A stretch of 64,000 nucleotides of DNA from contig JAHEET010000005.1 of the NCBI GenBank assembly GCA_024640565.1, positions 1 to 64,000 of the forward strand. The letters are read 5' to 3'. Below are positions 43,820-52,559 of the stretch, piece after piece; within the stretch, counting starts at the first letter, position 1; each line of letters opens with the position of its first letter. Below the pieces are notes generated by a model. The model saw nothing but the letters and a program-made list of their open reading frames with translations, did not search any database and was not told the origin of the DNA. Source of the stretch: Flavobacteriaceae bacterium. Its GTDB lineage: Bacteria; Bacteroidota; Bacteroidia; Flavobacteriales; Flavobacteriaceae. Both the position numbers and the translations under genes were made by a program.

Positions 43820-44767
43820 TTATTCCAACGCACCGAGATAACGTTCTGCATCTAAAGCGGCCATACATCCGGTTCCAGCTGCGGTCACTGCTTGCCTGTA
43901 TTCTTTGTCTTGAATGTCTCCAGCGGCAAAGACACCGGGTCTGTTCGTTTTGGTCGTTTTTCCTTTAGTAATTAAATACCCCGTTTCGTCCATATCCAAA
44001 ACACCTTTAAACAAACTAGAGTTTGGCGTGTGTCCAATGGCAATAAAAACGCCCGTTACGGGAATATCGTGTTTCTCCTTCGTTTGGTTATTAACAGCTC
44101 TTACCCCTTCCACAACACTTTCACCTAAAACCTCATCAATTTCTGTATTGTACAAAACTTCAATATTTTCCGTTTTATGCACTCGGTGCTGCATTGCTTT
44201 CGAAGCTCTCATAAAATCTTTACGAACCAGCATGGTAACTTTGTTACAAATATTTGATAGGTAGGTTGCTTCTTCTGCAGCAGTATCTCCTGCACCAACG
44301 ACTACTACATCTTGTCCTTTGTAGAAAAATCCATCACAAGTAGCACAAGCAGAAACCCCTCCACCAATCAAACGTTGTTCACTTTCGATTCCTAAATATT
44401 TCGCTGTAGCTCCTGTAGAAATAATGATAGTTTCCGCTTCAATCTGTTTTGACTCATCTACAATCACCTTATGAATACCCCCTACTTCTTCATGAAGCTC
44501 CACTTTGGTAACCATACCAAAACGCACTTCGGTTCCAAAACGCTCTGCTTGATTTTTTAAATCTTCCATCATGGCGGTTCCATCAGTTCCATTTGCATAC
44601 CCCGGAAAATTATCAACTTCAGTGGTAGTGGTTAGTTGACCGCCCATTTGCATTCCTGTGTACATTACAGGTTTCATATCTGCTCTAGCAGCATAAATTG
44701 CAGCAGTATAACCTGCAGGCCCAGAACCAATAATTAGACATTTTATTTTTTCTATATTTTCTGACAT
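43820..44767 (-). CDS. trxB: Thioredoxin-disulfide reductase
   Basis: 315 aa, normal length. FAD-binding GSGPAGYTAAIYAARA near the N-terminus, redox-active CATCDG centre, NADPH-binding VVVGAGDTAAEEA and a C-terminal GVFAAGDIQDKEYRQAVTAAGTGCMAA. Reduces thioredoxin with NADPH in the cytoplasm. Single gene; ends at the strong hairpin shared with aroC. Confidence 0.97.
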   Translation of the reverse strand: MSENIEKIKCLIIGSGPAGYTAAIYAARADMKPVMYTGMQMGGQLTTTTEVDNFPGYANGTDGTAMMEDLKNQAERFGTEVRFGMVTKVELHEEVGGIHKVIVDESKQIEAETIIISTGATAKYLGIESEQRLIGGGVSACATCDGFFYKGQDVVVVGAGDTAAEEATYLSNICNKVTMLVRKDFMRASKAMQHRVHKTENIEVLYNTEIDEVLGESVVEGVRAVNNQTKEKHDIPVTGVFIAIGHTPNSSLFKGVLDMDETGYLITKGKTTKTNRPGVFAAGDIQDKEYRQAVTAAGTGCMAALDAERYLGALE

Positions 44768-44919
44768 TATTTCTTCTTTTTAAAAGCGTAAATGTATCAA
44801 TTTTTACAACTTTTTAAAACCAATGTTTATAAGTTTTAATAATGCAGATATAAAACTTTACAATCCAATGAATGGAATAAAAAAAACAATAAGAAAGTGA
44901 GATTTTTAAGAAAAGAGTG

Positions 44920-44927
44920 TATATTTG
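44920..44927 (+). promoter_or_regulatory. -7 box of tRNA-Pro
   Basis: TATATTTG, full consensus, 26 bp upstream of the tRNA 5' end. Confidence 0.45.
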
Positions 44928-44953
44928 CCGTCCATAAAATGAGCAATCATTTT

Positions 44954-45028
44954 CGGGGTGTAGCGTAGCCCGGTTATCGCGCCTCGTTTGGGACGAGGAG
45001 GTCGCAGGTTCGAATCCTGCCACCCCGA
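44954..45028 (+). tRNA. tRNA-Pro (UGG anticodon)
   Basis: CGGGGTG / CACCCCG acceptor stem, anticodon arm CTCGT-TTGGGAC-GAG with anticodon TGG, T-arm GCAGGTTCGAATCCTGC. The 3' end reads ACT, so CCA is not encoded. Its last 30 nt and the following terminator are duplicated 331 bp downstream. Confidence 0.95.
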
Positions 45029-45062
45029 CTAAAACCAGTAACTCTTTGTTGCTGGTTTTTTT
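44999..45062 (+). repeat. Direct repeat copy 1 (tRNA-Pro 3' end plus terminator)
   Basis: 64-bp perfect direct repeat of 45330-45393. Contains the T-arm and acceptor 3' half of tRNA-Pro and a hairpin terminator (45031-45042 / 45048-45059, AAAACCAGTAAC / GTTGCTGGTTTT with one wobble pair). Confidence 0.95.
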
Positions 45063-45075
45063 GTATCTTAGAACT

Positions 45076-45321
45076 ATGTTTACCGTTTATATTCTTTACT
45101 CCAGCGAATGTAACTCATACTATACAGGCTACACAAGCATGCCCGTCTCTTACAGACTCCACCAACATCATTTTAACCATAAAGGATATACTGCCAAAAC
45201 AAAGGATTGGAATGTGGTTTATACTATAAAATTTAAACTAAAATCAAATGCCTTAAAATGTGAGAGAAAAATAAAAAAACGTGGTGCCAAGCGATTTTTG
45301 AACGATATAACGTCACGCTAA
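45076..45321 (+). CDS. Single-domain GIY-YIG nuclease (UPF0213/YhbQ-like)
   Basis: 81 aa from the ATG at 45076; the frame extends upstream into the tRNA terminator, which is not a plausible start. Carries MFTVYILYSSECNSYYTGYT (the GIY-YIG strands) and KCERKIKKRGAKRFLN with the conserved Arg/Glu-bearing helix of the family (CERKIK). It lies inside the 331-bp interval bounded by the duplicated tRNA-Pro ends, preceded by a TTTTTTTGTATCTTAG promoter-like stretch that begins in copy 1. Its stop codon falls in a small hairpin (TCACGCT AAA AGCGTGA, 45313-45329) that touches copy 2. It may act as the nuclease of a mini mobile unit; this is inference. Confidence 0.85.
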   Translation: MFTVYILYSSECNSYYTGYTSMPVSYRLHQHHFNHKGYTAKTKDWNVVYTIKFKLKSNALKCERKIKKRGAKRFLNDITSR

Positions 45322-45329
45322 AAGCGTGA

Positions 45330-45393
45330 AGGTCGCAGGTTCGAATCCTGCCACCCCGACTAAAACCAGTAACTCTTTGTTGCTGGTTTTTTT
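45330..45393 (+). repeat. Direct repeat copy 2 (tRNA-Pro 3' end plus terminator)
   Basis: 64-bp perfect copy of 44999-45062, without the 5' part of the tRNA. It serves as terminator of the GIY-YIG gene (hairpin 45362-45373 / 45379-45390). Confidence 0.95.
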
Positions 45394-45505
45394 TGTCTTA
45401 TAATATAACATTACCAAAGAAAGTGAAGTTAAAAGAGCAACCTTAAAAAGACAAACCCAACTCCAGTTGGTTCTTATAAACAAACATGCTAAAATTAACA
45501 AAACA

Positions 45506-45556
45506 TTTTGTTTAGACTTAATTATAAATCGTTAAACATTATGTATCTTTGAAAAG
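45506..45556 (+). promoter_or_regulatory. Promoter/operator P1 of the photolyase regulon
   Basis: Shares with 54081-54132 the blocks TTTTGTTTA, GTTAAACATT (45531-45540) and TGTATCTTTGAAAAG (45542-45556), the last including the -7 box TATCTTTG (45544-45551). There is no TTG at the canonical -33 distance. The GTTAAAC palindrome just upstream of -7 is where a repressor such as the TetR protein encoded next would sit. Confidence 0.6.
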
Positions 45557-45572
45557 TTAAATAACAAACATT

Positions 45573-46229
45573 ATGGCAAGAAAAAAAACCGTTAAAAAGC
45601 AGGATTTAATCTCCATGTTCATGGAATACGTTTTAGAAAACGACCACCTACCAAAATCTGTATTTAGTTTTGCAAAAGAGAATAATTTTGAAGAGGCGAA
45701 TTTTTACGAATTTTTCGGTTCGTTTGAAGCACTAGAAGGGGCCGTATTTGAAACTTTTTTTGAAAACACTTTGCAATTACTTTCAAAAAGTGAAGCATAT
45801 CAGGATTATGATGCCAGAAACAAATTGCTAAGTTTCTATTTTACATTTTTTGAACTACTAACTGCCAACAGGAGCTATGTTGTTTATGCTTTTAATAAAG
45901 GTAAAAACAACTTAAAAAGCTTACAAAGTTTAAAAGGTTTTCACAAACACTTCAAACAGTTTATAGATGATCTAGATATAGAAACACTGGACATTCAACA
46001 AGATCAGATAGAAAAATTTCAGCACAAAGCACTACAAGAATCTGCATGGGTTCAGCTTTTAGTGACTATGAAGTTCTGGTTAGAAGACACTTCTTCTTCA
46101 TTTGAAAAAACAGATATTTTTATTGAAAAATCAGTGAACACAAGTTTCGATTTATTAGATATCAAACCTTTGAAAAGCATTATTGACTTTGGAAAATTCC
46201 TATTCAAAGAAAAAGTGCTGCAAAAATAA
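45573..46229 (+). CDS. TetR-family transcriptional regulator
   Basis: 218 aa. The first ~55 residues are a divergent TetR helix-turn-helix (KQDLISMFMEYVLEN, FSFAKENNFEEANFYEFFGSFEALE); the rest is an all-helical ligand-binding region (about 60-215) with the flavobacterial 'TetR next to ABC1 kinase' look. First gene of an eight-gene operon leading to three photolyase-family genes. It follows the P1 promoter/operator by 16 bp and precedes the ABC1 gene by 4 bp. Likely autoregulator; ligand unknown. Confidence 0.82.
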   Translation: MARKKTVKKQDLISMFMEYVLENDHLPKSVFSFAKENNFEEANFYEFFGSFEALEGAVFETFFENTLQLLSKSEAYQDYDARNKLLSFYFTFFELLTANRSYVVYAFNKGKNNLKSLQSLKGFHKHFKQFIDDLDIETLDIQQDQIEKFQHKALQESAWVQLLVTMKFWLEDTSSSFEKTDIFIEKSVNTSFDLLDIKPLKSIIDFGKFLFKEKVLQK

Positions 46230-46233
46230 AAAG

Positions 46234-47544
46234 ATGAAAACACTAGACTCAATACCAACATCAAAAATTCAACGTGCCACAAAACTAGTAACAACGGGCG
46301 CAAAAGTTGGTGTGAACTATTTAAAATATTACGGTGACAAAATTGTAAATAGCGAAGCAGATGCAAAAGCAAGGCTCAATGAAAACAATGCAGAGGACAT
46401 CTATGACGGTTTAAAACAATTAAAGGGAAGTGCCCTAAAAGTTGCGCAGATGCTAAGTATGGAAAAGAGTATTCTTCCAGCTGCTTATGTAGAAAAATTT
46501 TCTTTGGCACAATTCTCTGTACCCCCCCTTTCGCCTCCATTAGTGAGTAAAACCTTTAAAAAACACTTTGGTAAAAATCCGAATGAAATTTTTGATAAAT
46601 TCAATCTAACCTCGGTAAACGCAGCCAGTATTGGTCAGGTACACAAAGCAGAAAAAGCGGGAAAATCCCTTGCAGTTAAAATTCAATATCCAGGTGTTGC
46701 AGAAAGTGTCGCATCGGACTTGGCATTGGTAAAACCAATTGCCATAAAGATGTTTAACATCCGAGGAAAAGACTCTGACAAATATTTTAAAGAGGTAGAA
46801 GACAAACTAACGGAAGAAACTAACTACATTCTTGAAATTGAACAAAGCAAAGAAATTGTTGAAAAATGCAAGCACATTCCAAACTTAAAATTCCCAGCAT
46901 ACTATTCAGAATACTCTTCCGACAGAATCATAACAATGGACTGGATGAAAGGAGAACACCTTTCAGAATTCACAGCACACAACAAAGATCCTGAGGTTTC
47001 AAATAAATTGGGACAAGCTTTGTGGGATTTTTACATGCACCAAATTCACAACCTTCGAAAAGTTCACGCAGACCCACATCCTGGAAATTTTTTAGTGTCA
47101 AAAGAAGCCGATTTGATTGCCTTAGATTTTGGTTGTATGAAAACCATTCCTGAAAAATTTTACATCCCATATTTCGAATTGGCAAAACCGGAAAGCATTG
47201 CAGATCCTGCAATTTTTGAAAAAAAATTATATGAATTAGAAATCCTTAGAGCCGATGATTCAAAAGAGGAATTGGTATTTTTTAGAGCGATGTTTCATGA
47301 AATGCTGAGCTTATTTACACAACCTTTTCACGGTGAAGAATTTGATTTTTCGGACGCAGAATTCTTTGGACGTATTTCTGATTTAGGGGCGAAGTATGCC
47401 AAAAGTTCAGAATTAAAAAATATGAATGGTAACAGAGGTTCCAAACATTTTATTTATATTAATAGAACCTTTTTTGGCTTGTACAACCTCATGCATGACT
47501 TGAAAGCAACGAATGTGAAAATTAACAACTTTAATAATTATTAA
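46234..47544 (+). CDS. ABC1/AarF (UbiB-like) atypical kinase
   Basis: 436 aa from the ATG at 46234 (an earlier in-frame ATG lies inside the TetR gene). ABC1 marks are a KxAQ variant of the KxGQ motif (GSALKVAQMLSME, about 70-82), the Ala-rich nucleotide loop (VNAASIGQVHKAE), AVKIQYPG with the ATP-binding Lys, HADPHPGNF catalytic loop and ALDFGCMK metal-binding DFG. Relatives act as ATPases or kinases needed for ubiquinone biosynthesis or for isoprenoid-lipid stress responses. Its stop and the flavin reductase start overlap by one base. Confidence 0.92.
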   Translation: MKTLDSIPTSKIQRATKLVTTGAKVGVNYLKYYGDKIVNSEADAKARLNENNAEDIYDGLKQLKGSALKVAQMLSMEKSILPAAYVEKFSLAQFSVPPLSPPLVSKTFKKHFGKNPNEIFDKFNLTSVNAASIGQVHKAEKAGKSLAVKIQYPGVAESVASDLALVKPIAIKMFNIRGKDSDKYFKEVEDKLTEETNYILEIEQSKEIVEKCKHIPNLKFPAYYSEYSSDRIITMDWMKGEHLSEFTAHNKDPEVSNKLGQALWDFYMHQIHNLRKVHADPHPGNFLVSKEADLIALDFGCMKTIPEKFYIPYFELAKPESIADPAIFEKKLYELEILRADDSKEELVFFRAMFHEMLSLFTQPFHGEEFDFSDAEFFGRISDLGAKYAKSSELKNMNGNRGSKHFIYINRTFFGLYNLMHDLKATNVKINNFNNY

Positions 47545-48167
47545 TGGCTTTTTATCAAAGAGAGGACATCGACAACTTGGAGAAAATTTTTAAAATAAAT
47601 TTAATTAACAGTTGTTCTGGATTTAAATCTGCAAATCTTCTCGGTTCCATTTCAAATGAAGGAGTTTCTAATGTTGCTGTATTTAGCTCCGTGATTCACT
47701 TAGGCTCTAACCCACCAACCTTGGGTTTTATACTAAGACCTACAACAGTTCCGAGAGACACCTATAAGAACATTAAAGAAAGTGGTGTGTTTACCATCAA
47801 TCACATTTATGAAGAAATTATAGAGGACGCACATCATACTTCAGCAAAGTATCCGGAAAATATATCCGAATTTGATATTACAAACTTAGAAGCGGAGTAC
47901 AAAGGAGTGTTTAAAGCACCTTTTGTCTCGGGAGCTCCAGTGCAAATGAGTATGAAATTTATTGAAGAAATCCCGGTCCCCTCCAACAATGTCATGTTGA
48001 TTGTTGCCCAAATTGAGGAACTCTATATTCAGGATGCGCTATTACAGGATGATGGATTGATCAATCTTTCGATTGGAAAAGTGGCTACTATTAACGGATT
48101 GGACACCTATGCGATTCCAACTTTTAAAAAACAATTATCTTACCAAAGACCAAAAAAAATAAACTAA
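47544..48167 (+). CDS. Flavin reductase-family (FMN-binding split-barrel) protein
   Basis: 207 aa with the flavin reductase-like split barrel: SCSGFKSANLLGSISNEGVSNVAVFSSVIHLGSNPPTLGFILRP (about 22-65) binds FMN, and GVFTINHIYEEIIEDAHHTSAKYP continues the fold. Members reduce free flavin or act as flavin-dependent oxidoreductases. Overlaps the ABC1 stop by one base and precedes the SDR gene by 7 bp. In a light-repair operon it could supply reduced flavin for photolyase cofactors; this is inference. Confidence 0.87.
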   Translation: MAFYQREDIDNLEKIFKINLINSCSGFKSANLLGSISNEGVSNVAVFSSVIHLGSNPPTLGFILRPTTVPRDTYKNIKESGVFTINHIYEEIIEDAHHTSAKYPENISEFDITNLEAEYKGVFKAPFVSGAPVQMSMKFIEEIPVPSNNVMLIVAQIEELYIQDALLQDDGLINLSIGKVATINGLDTYAIPTFKKQLSYQRPKKIN

Positions 48168-48174
48168 AAATGTC

Positions 48175-49599
48175 ATGAAAATTCTCGTAACAGGAGCAAC
48201 AGGTTATATTGGTAAACGGTTGATTCCGTTGTTGCTAAACGATGGCCACACCGTGGTTTGTGCTGTACGAGACAAGGCAAGAGCAAAAAATTATTTCCGA
48301 GATCGTAAAAATATTGAACTTGTAGAGATTGACTTCCTAAACTTTGAGAGTTTGGAAGCCATTCCCAAAGATATAGAGAGTGCCTATTACCTAATTCATT
48401 CCATGTCAAATTCTGCAAAGGAATTTCATGTATTGGAAGAGAAATGTGCATTTAATTTTAAACGTTTTGCTGAAAAAACTGCTTTAAAACAGGTGATTTA
48501 TTTAAGCGGAATCACCAATGACACCAAGCTATCAAAACATTTGCTTTCGAGAAAAAATGTAGAAAAAACCCTTAGTTCTCCAAGCTATGCTTTGACAACT
48601 TTTAAGGCGGGCATCATTGTAGGATCTGGAAGTTCATCGTTTGAAATCATAAGAGATATTGTTGAAAAACTGCCCCTAATGGTCGCCCCAAAGTGGTTGA
48701 ACACAAAAACACAGCCTCTTGGCATTCGTGATGTATTGTCTTTTTTACACAGGGCATTAAAGAAAGAAGCATTGTACAACAAATCTTTTGATGTTTTTGG
48801 ACCCGAAGTAATGACCTACAAAGAAATGCTTTTACAATTTGCAGAAGTTCGAGGATTGAAAAGGTGGATTTTTACAGTCCCGGTAATGACGCCTAAACTC
48901 TCTTCTTATTGGCTGTATTTTGTTACCTCTACCTCCTATAAATTGGCCAACTCATTGGTAAATTCTATGGGTGTGGAAGTGATTGGAAACCGAAGTGCCA
49001 TTAATAAAATATTGGATGTAAATCCTATGACCTACAAACAGGCAGTAGAATTTGCATTCATTAAGATAAAACAAAATAGTATTATTTCCAGCTGGAAAGA
49101 TTCTTACATCAGTAGCGGAAAACTCAAGAACTATGTACATGAGTTTATAAATGTACCAAAGCACGGTTGTTTTCGAGATTTAAAGCGTCGAAAAATAGCA
49201 GACAATGAAAAGTCTCTAAATAAAATTTGGGCTATTGGTGGCGATACAGGCTGGTATTACGGTACTTTTTTATGGAAAGTAAGAGGGTTTATGGATCAAT
49301 TTTTTGGAGGCGCTGGTTTGCGGCGAGGTAGAAGACATCCAACGGAATTAAATGCAGGGGATGCTTTGGATTTTTGGCGTGTCATTTATGCAGATAAAAA
49401 CAATCAAAAATTACTCTTATATGCAGAAATGGTATTGCCTGGAGAGGCATGGCTCGAATTTAAAATTGAAGATGGAACCCTGCACCAAACAGCTACATTT
49501 CGACCAAAAGGATTGGCAGGGCGGTTGTATTGGTATTCTGTAGCCCCTTTTCACTGGTTTATTTTTAATGGGATGATTGATAAAATTTCTAAACCATAA
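48175..49599 (+). CDS. NAD(P)-binding SDR-type epimerase with C-terminal DUF2867
   Basis: 474 aa. An extended SDR/NmrA-like Rossmann domain (about 1-290) starts with KILVTGATGYIGKRLIPLLL and has the AYYLIHSM segment; the C-terminal third (about 330-470, WAIGGDTGWYYGTFLWKVRGFMDQ...GLRRGRRHPTELNAGDALDFWRV) is DUF2867, a START-like fold. The same two-domain protein often accompanies photolyase and carotenoid genes. Substrate unknown. Confidence 0.9.
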   Translation: MKILVTGATGYIGKRLIPLLLNDGHTVVCAVRDKARAKNYFRDRKNIELVEIDFLNFESLEAIPKDIESAYYLIHSMSNSAKEFHVLEEKCAFNFKRFAEKTALKQVIYLSGITNDTKLSKHLLSRKNVEKTLSSPSYALTTFKAGIIVGSGSSSFEIIRDIVEKLPLMVAPKWLNTKTQPLGIRDVLSFLHRALKKEALYNKSFDVFGPEVMTYKEMLLQFAEVRGLKRWIFTVPVMTPKLSSYWLYFVTSTSYKLANSLVNSMGVEVIGNRSAINKILDVNPMTYKQAVEFAFIKIKQNSIISSWKDSYISSGKLKNYVHEFINVPKHGCFRDLKRRKIADNEKSLNKIWAIGGDTGWYYGTFLWKVRGFMDQFFGGAGLRRGRRHPTELNAGDALDFWRVIYADKNNQKLLLYAEMVLPGEAWLEFKIEDGTLHQTATFRPKGLAGRLYWYSVAPFHWFIFNGMIDKISKP

Positions 49600-49602
49600 C
49601 TT

Positions 49603-49743
49603 TTGAAAAAACAACATTTGCCAGAGAAAATATGTACGGTTTGTGAAAAGCCATACCGTTGGAGAAAAAAATGGGAAAAAAACTGGGAACACGTAAAATA
49701 TTGTAGTGAAAGATGCAGAAGAAACAAGAAACAACAGGATTAA
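49603..49743 (+). CDS. DUF2256 zinc-finger-like small protein
   Basis: 46 aa with a TTG start at 49603, 3 bp after the SDR stop. [19 protein letters not shown] and [10 protein letters not shown] give two Cys pairs (CxxC ... CxxxC), the DUF2256 signature and a likely zinc site. Its 3' end overlaps the CRY-DASH start by 31 bp in a different frame. DUF2256 genes are regularly found next to photolyase/cryptochrome genes in bacteria and sometimes fused to them; the function is unknown. Confidence 0.82.
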   Translation: MKKQHLPEKICTVCEKPYRWRKKWEKNWEHVKYCSERCRRNKKQQD

Positions 49744-51023
49744 TTTGGTTGACAAACAACCTTAGAGTTGAAGACAATAAATCCATCGAATTGGCATGTG
49801 AAAAACATGATCGAGTACTTGCTGTGTATGTATTCGATAAGCATATTTTTGAAAGCAACATTTTTGGCTTTAAAAAAATTGAACGCTACAGAGCGCAATT
49901 TTTACTTGAAACACTGCGCGATGTAAAGGAACACTTAGCACAAAAAAACATCACACTACTCACCTATGTTGATTTTCCAGAAGTGGTCATCCCTAAAGTT
50001 TGTGAAACCTACCAGGTAAGAGAGATTTTTACTCAAAAAGAATGGACCAATGAGGAAGTGCAAACCTTTCAAAAAGTAGCCTCCAAGCTTAATGATACCT
50101 GTAAAATTACAGATTCCTACGATCAGTTTTTATACCATCCAGAAGACATCAACATGGATTTTAAATCGATTCCTGCAGTGTTTACACAGTTTCGAAAAAG
50201 AGTCGAGAAATATGCATCAATAAGGCCCGAAAGTAAAAGCATTCAGAAGGAAAAATCAAACATTATTGACAACAACACAACGTTGCCAGATTTAACCACA
50301 CTGGGCTATTCAGAAGTAACGAGGGATTCCAGATCTGCTTTTCCATTTCGTGGAGGAGAACGCGAAGCCCTAAAGCGAATTGACTATTACTTCTTTGCAT
50401 CTAAAAAACTAAGCGTTTACAAACAGACCCGCAATGGGCTAATCGGTTCTGACTACAGTTCTAAGCTCTCTCCATGGCTAGCAAATGGTAGTATTTCTGC
50501 GAAAACTATTTATTGGAAAATTAGGGAATATGAAACAGAAAATGGCGCGAATAGTTCCACGTATTGGTTAGTTTTTGAATTGATTTGGAGAGACTATTTC
50601 AAATTCATTTCACTGAAACATGGAAATGCCTTTTTTAAGATTGATGGAATTTTAGAAAAAAATTATGAATGGAAATCGGAGGAGAGATTGATTCAAAAAT
50701 GGATTCATGGACAAACCAATGCACCGTTTGTAAATGCAAATATGATTGAATTAAAAGCAACCGGATTTATGAGCAATCGAGGCAGGCAAAATGTAGCCTC
50801 TTACTTTGCTAAAGAACTCTTGTTGGATTGGCGCATAGGGGCTGCATACTTTGAATCGATGTTAATAGATTATGATGTACACTCAAACTATGGAAACTGG
50901 CTCTACCTATCGGGAGTTGGCAACGACCCAAGGGATCGTAAATTCAATATAGGAATGCAAGCAGAACGCTATGATCCAAACAATCAGTACCAAAATAAAT
51001 GGTTACAAAATCAACTTTTTTAG
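49713..51023 (+). CDS. DASH-type cryptochrome
   Basis: 436 aa. N-terminal alpha/beta photolyase domain ([16 protein letters not shown]), linker, and FAD-binding helical domain with the CRY-DASH signature [26 protein letters not shown] near the C-terminus and SRLSPWLA-like [18 protein letters not shown] proteins bind FAD and an MTHF antenna; many repair cyclobutane dimers in single-stranded DNA, and some have signalling roles. No long C-terminal extension. Starts inside DUF2256 (31-bp overlap) and ends 3 bp before the Fe-S photolyase gene. Confidence 0.93.
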   Translation: MQKKQETTGLIWLTNNLRVEDNKSIELACEKHDRVLAVYVFDKHIFESNIFGFKKIERYRAQFLLETLRDVKEHLAQKNITLLTYVDFPEVVIPKVCETYQVREIFTQKEWTNEEVQTFQKVASKLNDTCKITDSYDQFLYHPEDINMDFKSIPAVFTQFRKRVEKYASIRPESKSIQKEKSNIIDNNTTLPDLTTLGYSEVTRDSRSAFPFRGGEREALKRIDYYFFASKKLSVYKQTRNGLIGSDYSSKLSPWLANGSISAKTIYWKIREYETENGANSSTYWLVFELIWRDYFKFISLKHGNAFFKIDGILEKNYEWKSEERLIQKWIHGQTNAPFVNANMIELKATGFMSNRGRQNVASYFAKELLLDWRIGAAYFESMLIDYDVHSNYGNWLYLSGVGNDPRDRKFNIGMQAERYDPNNQYQNKWLQNQLF

Positions 51024-51026
51024 CAT

Positions 51027-52559
51027 ATGAAAATAGTCCGATTACTTCTTGGAGATCAGTTAAACAGTTCACATTCTTGGTTTCAAGAAAAAGACGCTAA
51101 CATCTTATATTGTCTGTTTGAAATGCGTCAAGAAACAGATTACATAACACACCACATTCAAAAAGTTACCGGTTTTTTTGCTGCCATGAGAGATTTCGCT
51201 GATGGCCTAACCAAAGCGGGGCATCAAGTAAAATACCTGCGCATTTTAGATCCCGAAAACACACACGATTTAACCCAAAACTTAACACAACAGATCGAGT
51301 CTTTTAAGGCAGATAAGTTTGAATACTTACTTCCCGACGAATATCGTCTAGACAAACAACTAAAAGACTTCTGTAGCACATTAACAATAGAAAACTCGGT
51401 TACAGATACGGAGCATTTTTATACAAAAAGAGAGGATTTAGGAGTATTTTTTCAAGGTAAAAAACAATTTTTGATGGAAAATTTTTATAGAAATATGAGA
51501 AAAAAACATCAAATCTTAACGATCAATGACCAACCGGAAGGAGGTGTATGGAACTATGACAAAAACAATCGAAAAAAATGGAAAGAAAACACCTTGGTGC
51601 CGCCTTTTAAAAGTTTCGATAATAATGTAGTCACTATTTATAAGGAAATCCAAGAAGCGGGCATAAAAACCATTGGAAAAATGAACCCAAAATATTTTGA
51701 ATATCCTATAAACAGAAAACAAGCACTTGAACAATTGGATTATTTCTGTACCCATTTATTGATCCATTTTGGGGACTACCAAGATGCAATGCATACCAAT
51801 CAAATTTATTTGTATCATTCCAGAATTTCGTTTGCAATGAATATCAAATTGATTTCACCAAAAGAAGTAATTACCAAAACTTTGGCAACGTATCGAGATC
51901 CAAAAAGTACTATTGAAATTTCACAAGTAGAGGGGTTTATTCGACAAATAGTAGGCTGGAGAGAATACATGCGAGGGATGTACTGGGCACTCATGCCCAA
52001 CTACAAAACACAAAACGCTTTAAACAATACCAATAAATTGCCCGATTTTTATTGGACAGGAAAGACCAAAATGAATTGTTTAAAAAATGCAATCAACAAC
52101 TCACTAGACAACAGTTACGCGCACCACATACAACGTTTAATGATTACTGGAAATTATGCATTGCTCACACAAACCAATCCAGATGAGGTAGATGCTTGGT
52201 ATTTGGGCATTTATGCTGATGCTGTAGAATGGGTACAACTCCCCAATACACGGGGAATGAGTCAATTTGCTGATGGCGGAAAAATAGCAACAAAACCCTA
52301 CATTTCCAGTGGAAGCTATGTGCATAAAATGGGGAATTATTGTGAAAACTGTCATTACAATAAAAAAGAAAAAACTACCAAAGACGCCTGTCCATTTAAC
52401 AGCCTTTATTGGAATTTTCTAGACGACAAAAAAGAAGAACTTTCAGGAAATTTTAGGATGGGAATGATGTACAGTTTATTGAAAAAAATTTCTTCAGAAA
52501 AATTAATGGAAATAAAAGAAAAAGCAGCACATATAATTGCAAACCCAAATGAATACTAA
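51027..52559 (+). CDS. Fe-S bacterial cryptochrome/photolyase (PhrB-type, likely (6-4) photolyase)
   Basis: 510 aa, the usual size for the FeS-BCP/DPRP group. LLLGDQLNSSHSWF begins the N-terminal domain; VGWREYMRGMYW and NTRGMSQFADGG lie in the FAD domain. Cysteines 351, 439, 442 and 455 match one-for-one, shifted by one residue, the four [4Fe-4S] ligands of Agrobacterium PhrB (350, 438, 441, 454). PhrB repairs (6-4) photoproducts and carries a ribolumazine antenna. The second of three consecutive photolyase-family genes; its 3' end overlaps the next start by 11 bp. Confidence 0.93.
   Translation: MKIVRLLLGDQLNSSHSWFQEKDANILYCLFEMRQETDYITHHIQKVTGFFAAMRDFADGLTKAGHQVKYLRILDPENTHDLTQNLTQQIESFKADKFEYLLPDEYRLDKQLKDFCSTLTIENSVTDTEHFYTKREDLGVFFQGKKQFLMENFYRNMRKKHQILTINDQPEGGVWNYDKNNRKKWKENTLVPPFKSFDNNVVTIYKEIQEAGIKTIGKMNPKYFEYPINRKQALEQLDYFCTHLLIHFGDYQDAMHTNQIYLYHSRISFAMNIKLISPKEVITKTLATYRDPKSTIEISQVEGFIRQIVGWREYMRGMYWALMPNYKTQNALNNTNKLPDFYWTGKTKMNCLKNAINNSLDNSYAHHIQRLMITGNYALLTQTNPDEVDAWYLGIYADAVEWVQLPNTRGMSQFADGGKIATKPYISSGSYVHKMGNYCENCHYNKKEKTTKDACPFNSLYWNFLDDKKEELSGNFRMGMMYSLLKKISSEKLMEIKEKAAHIIANPNEY

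Noticed and set aside
44814..45023. Minus-strand ORF beginning MAGFEPATSSS
   Set aside because: Antisense of tRNA-Pro; the AGFEPATSSS string is the familiar false protein read from the T-arm of tRNA genes.
45313..45501. Minus-strand ORF ending VGVAGFEPATFTLLA
   Set aside because: Same artefact, from the duplicated tRNA-Pro 3' end; not a gene.
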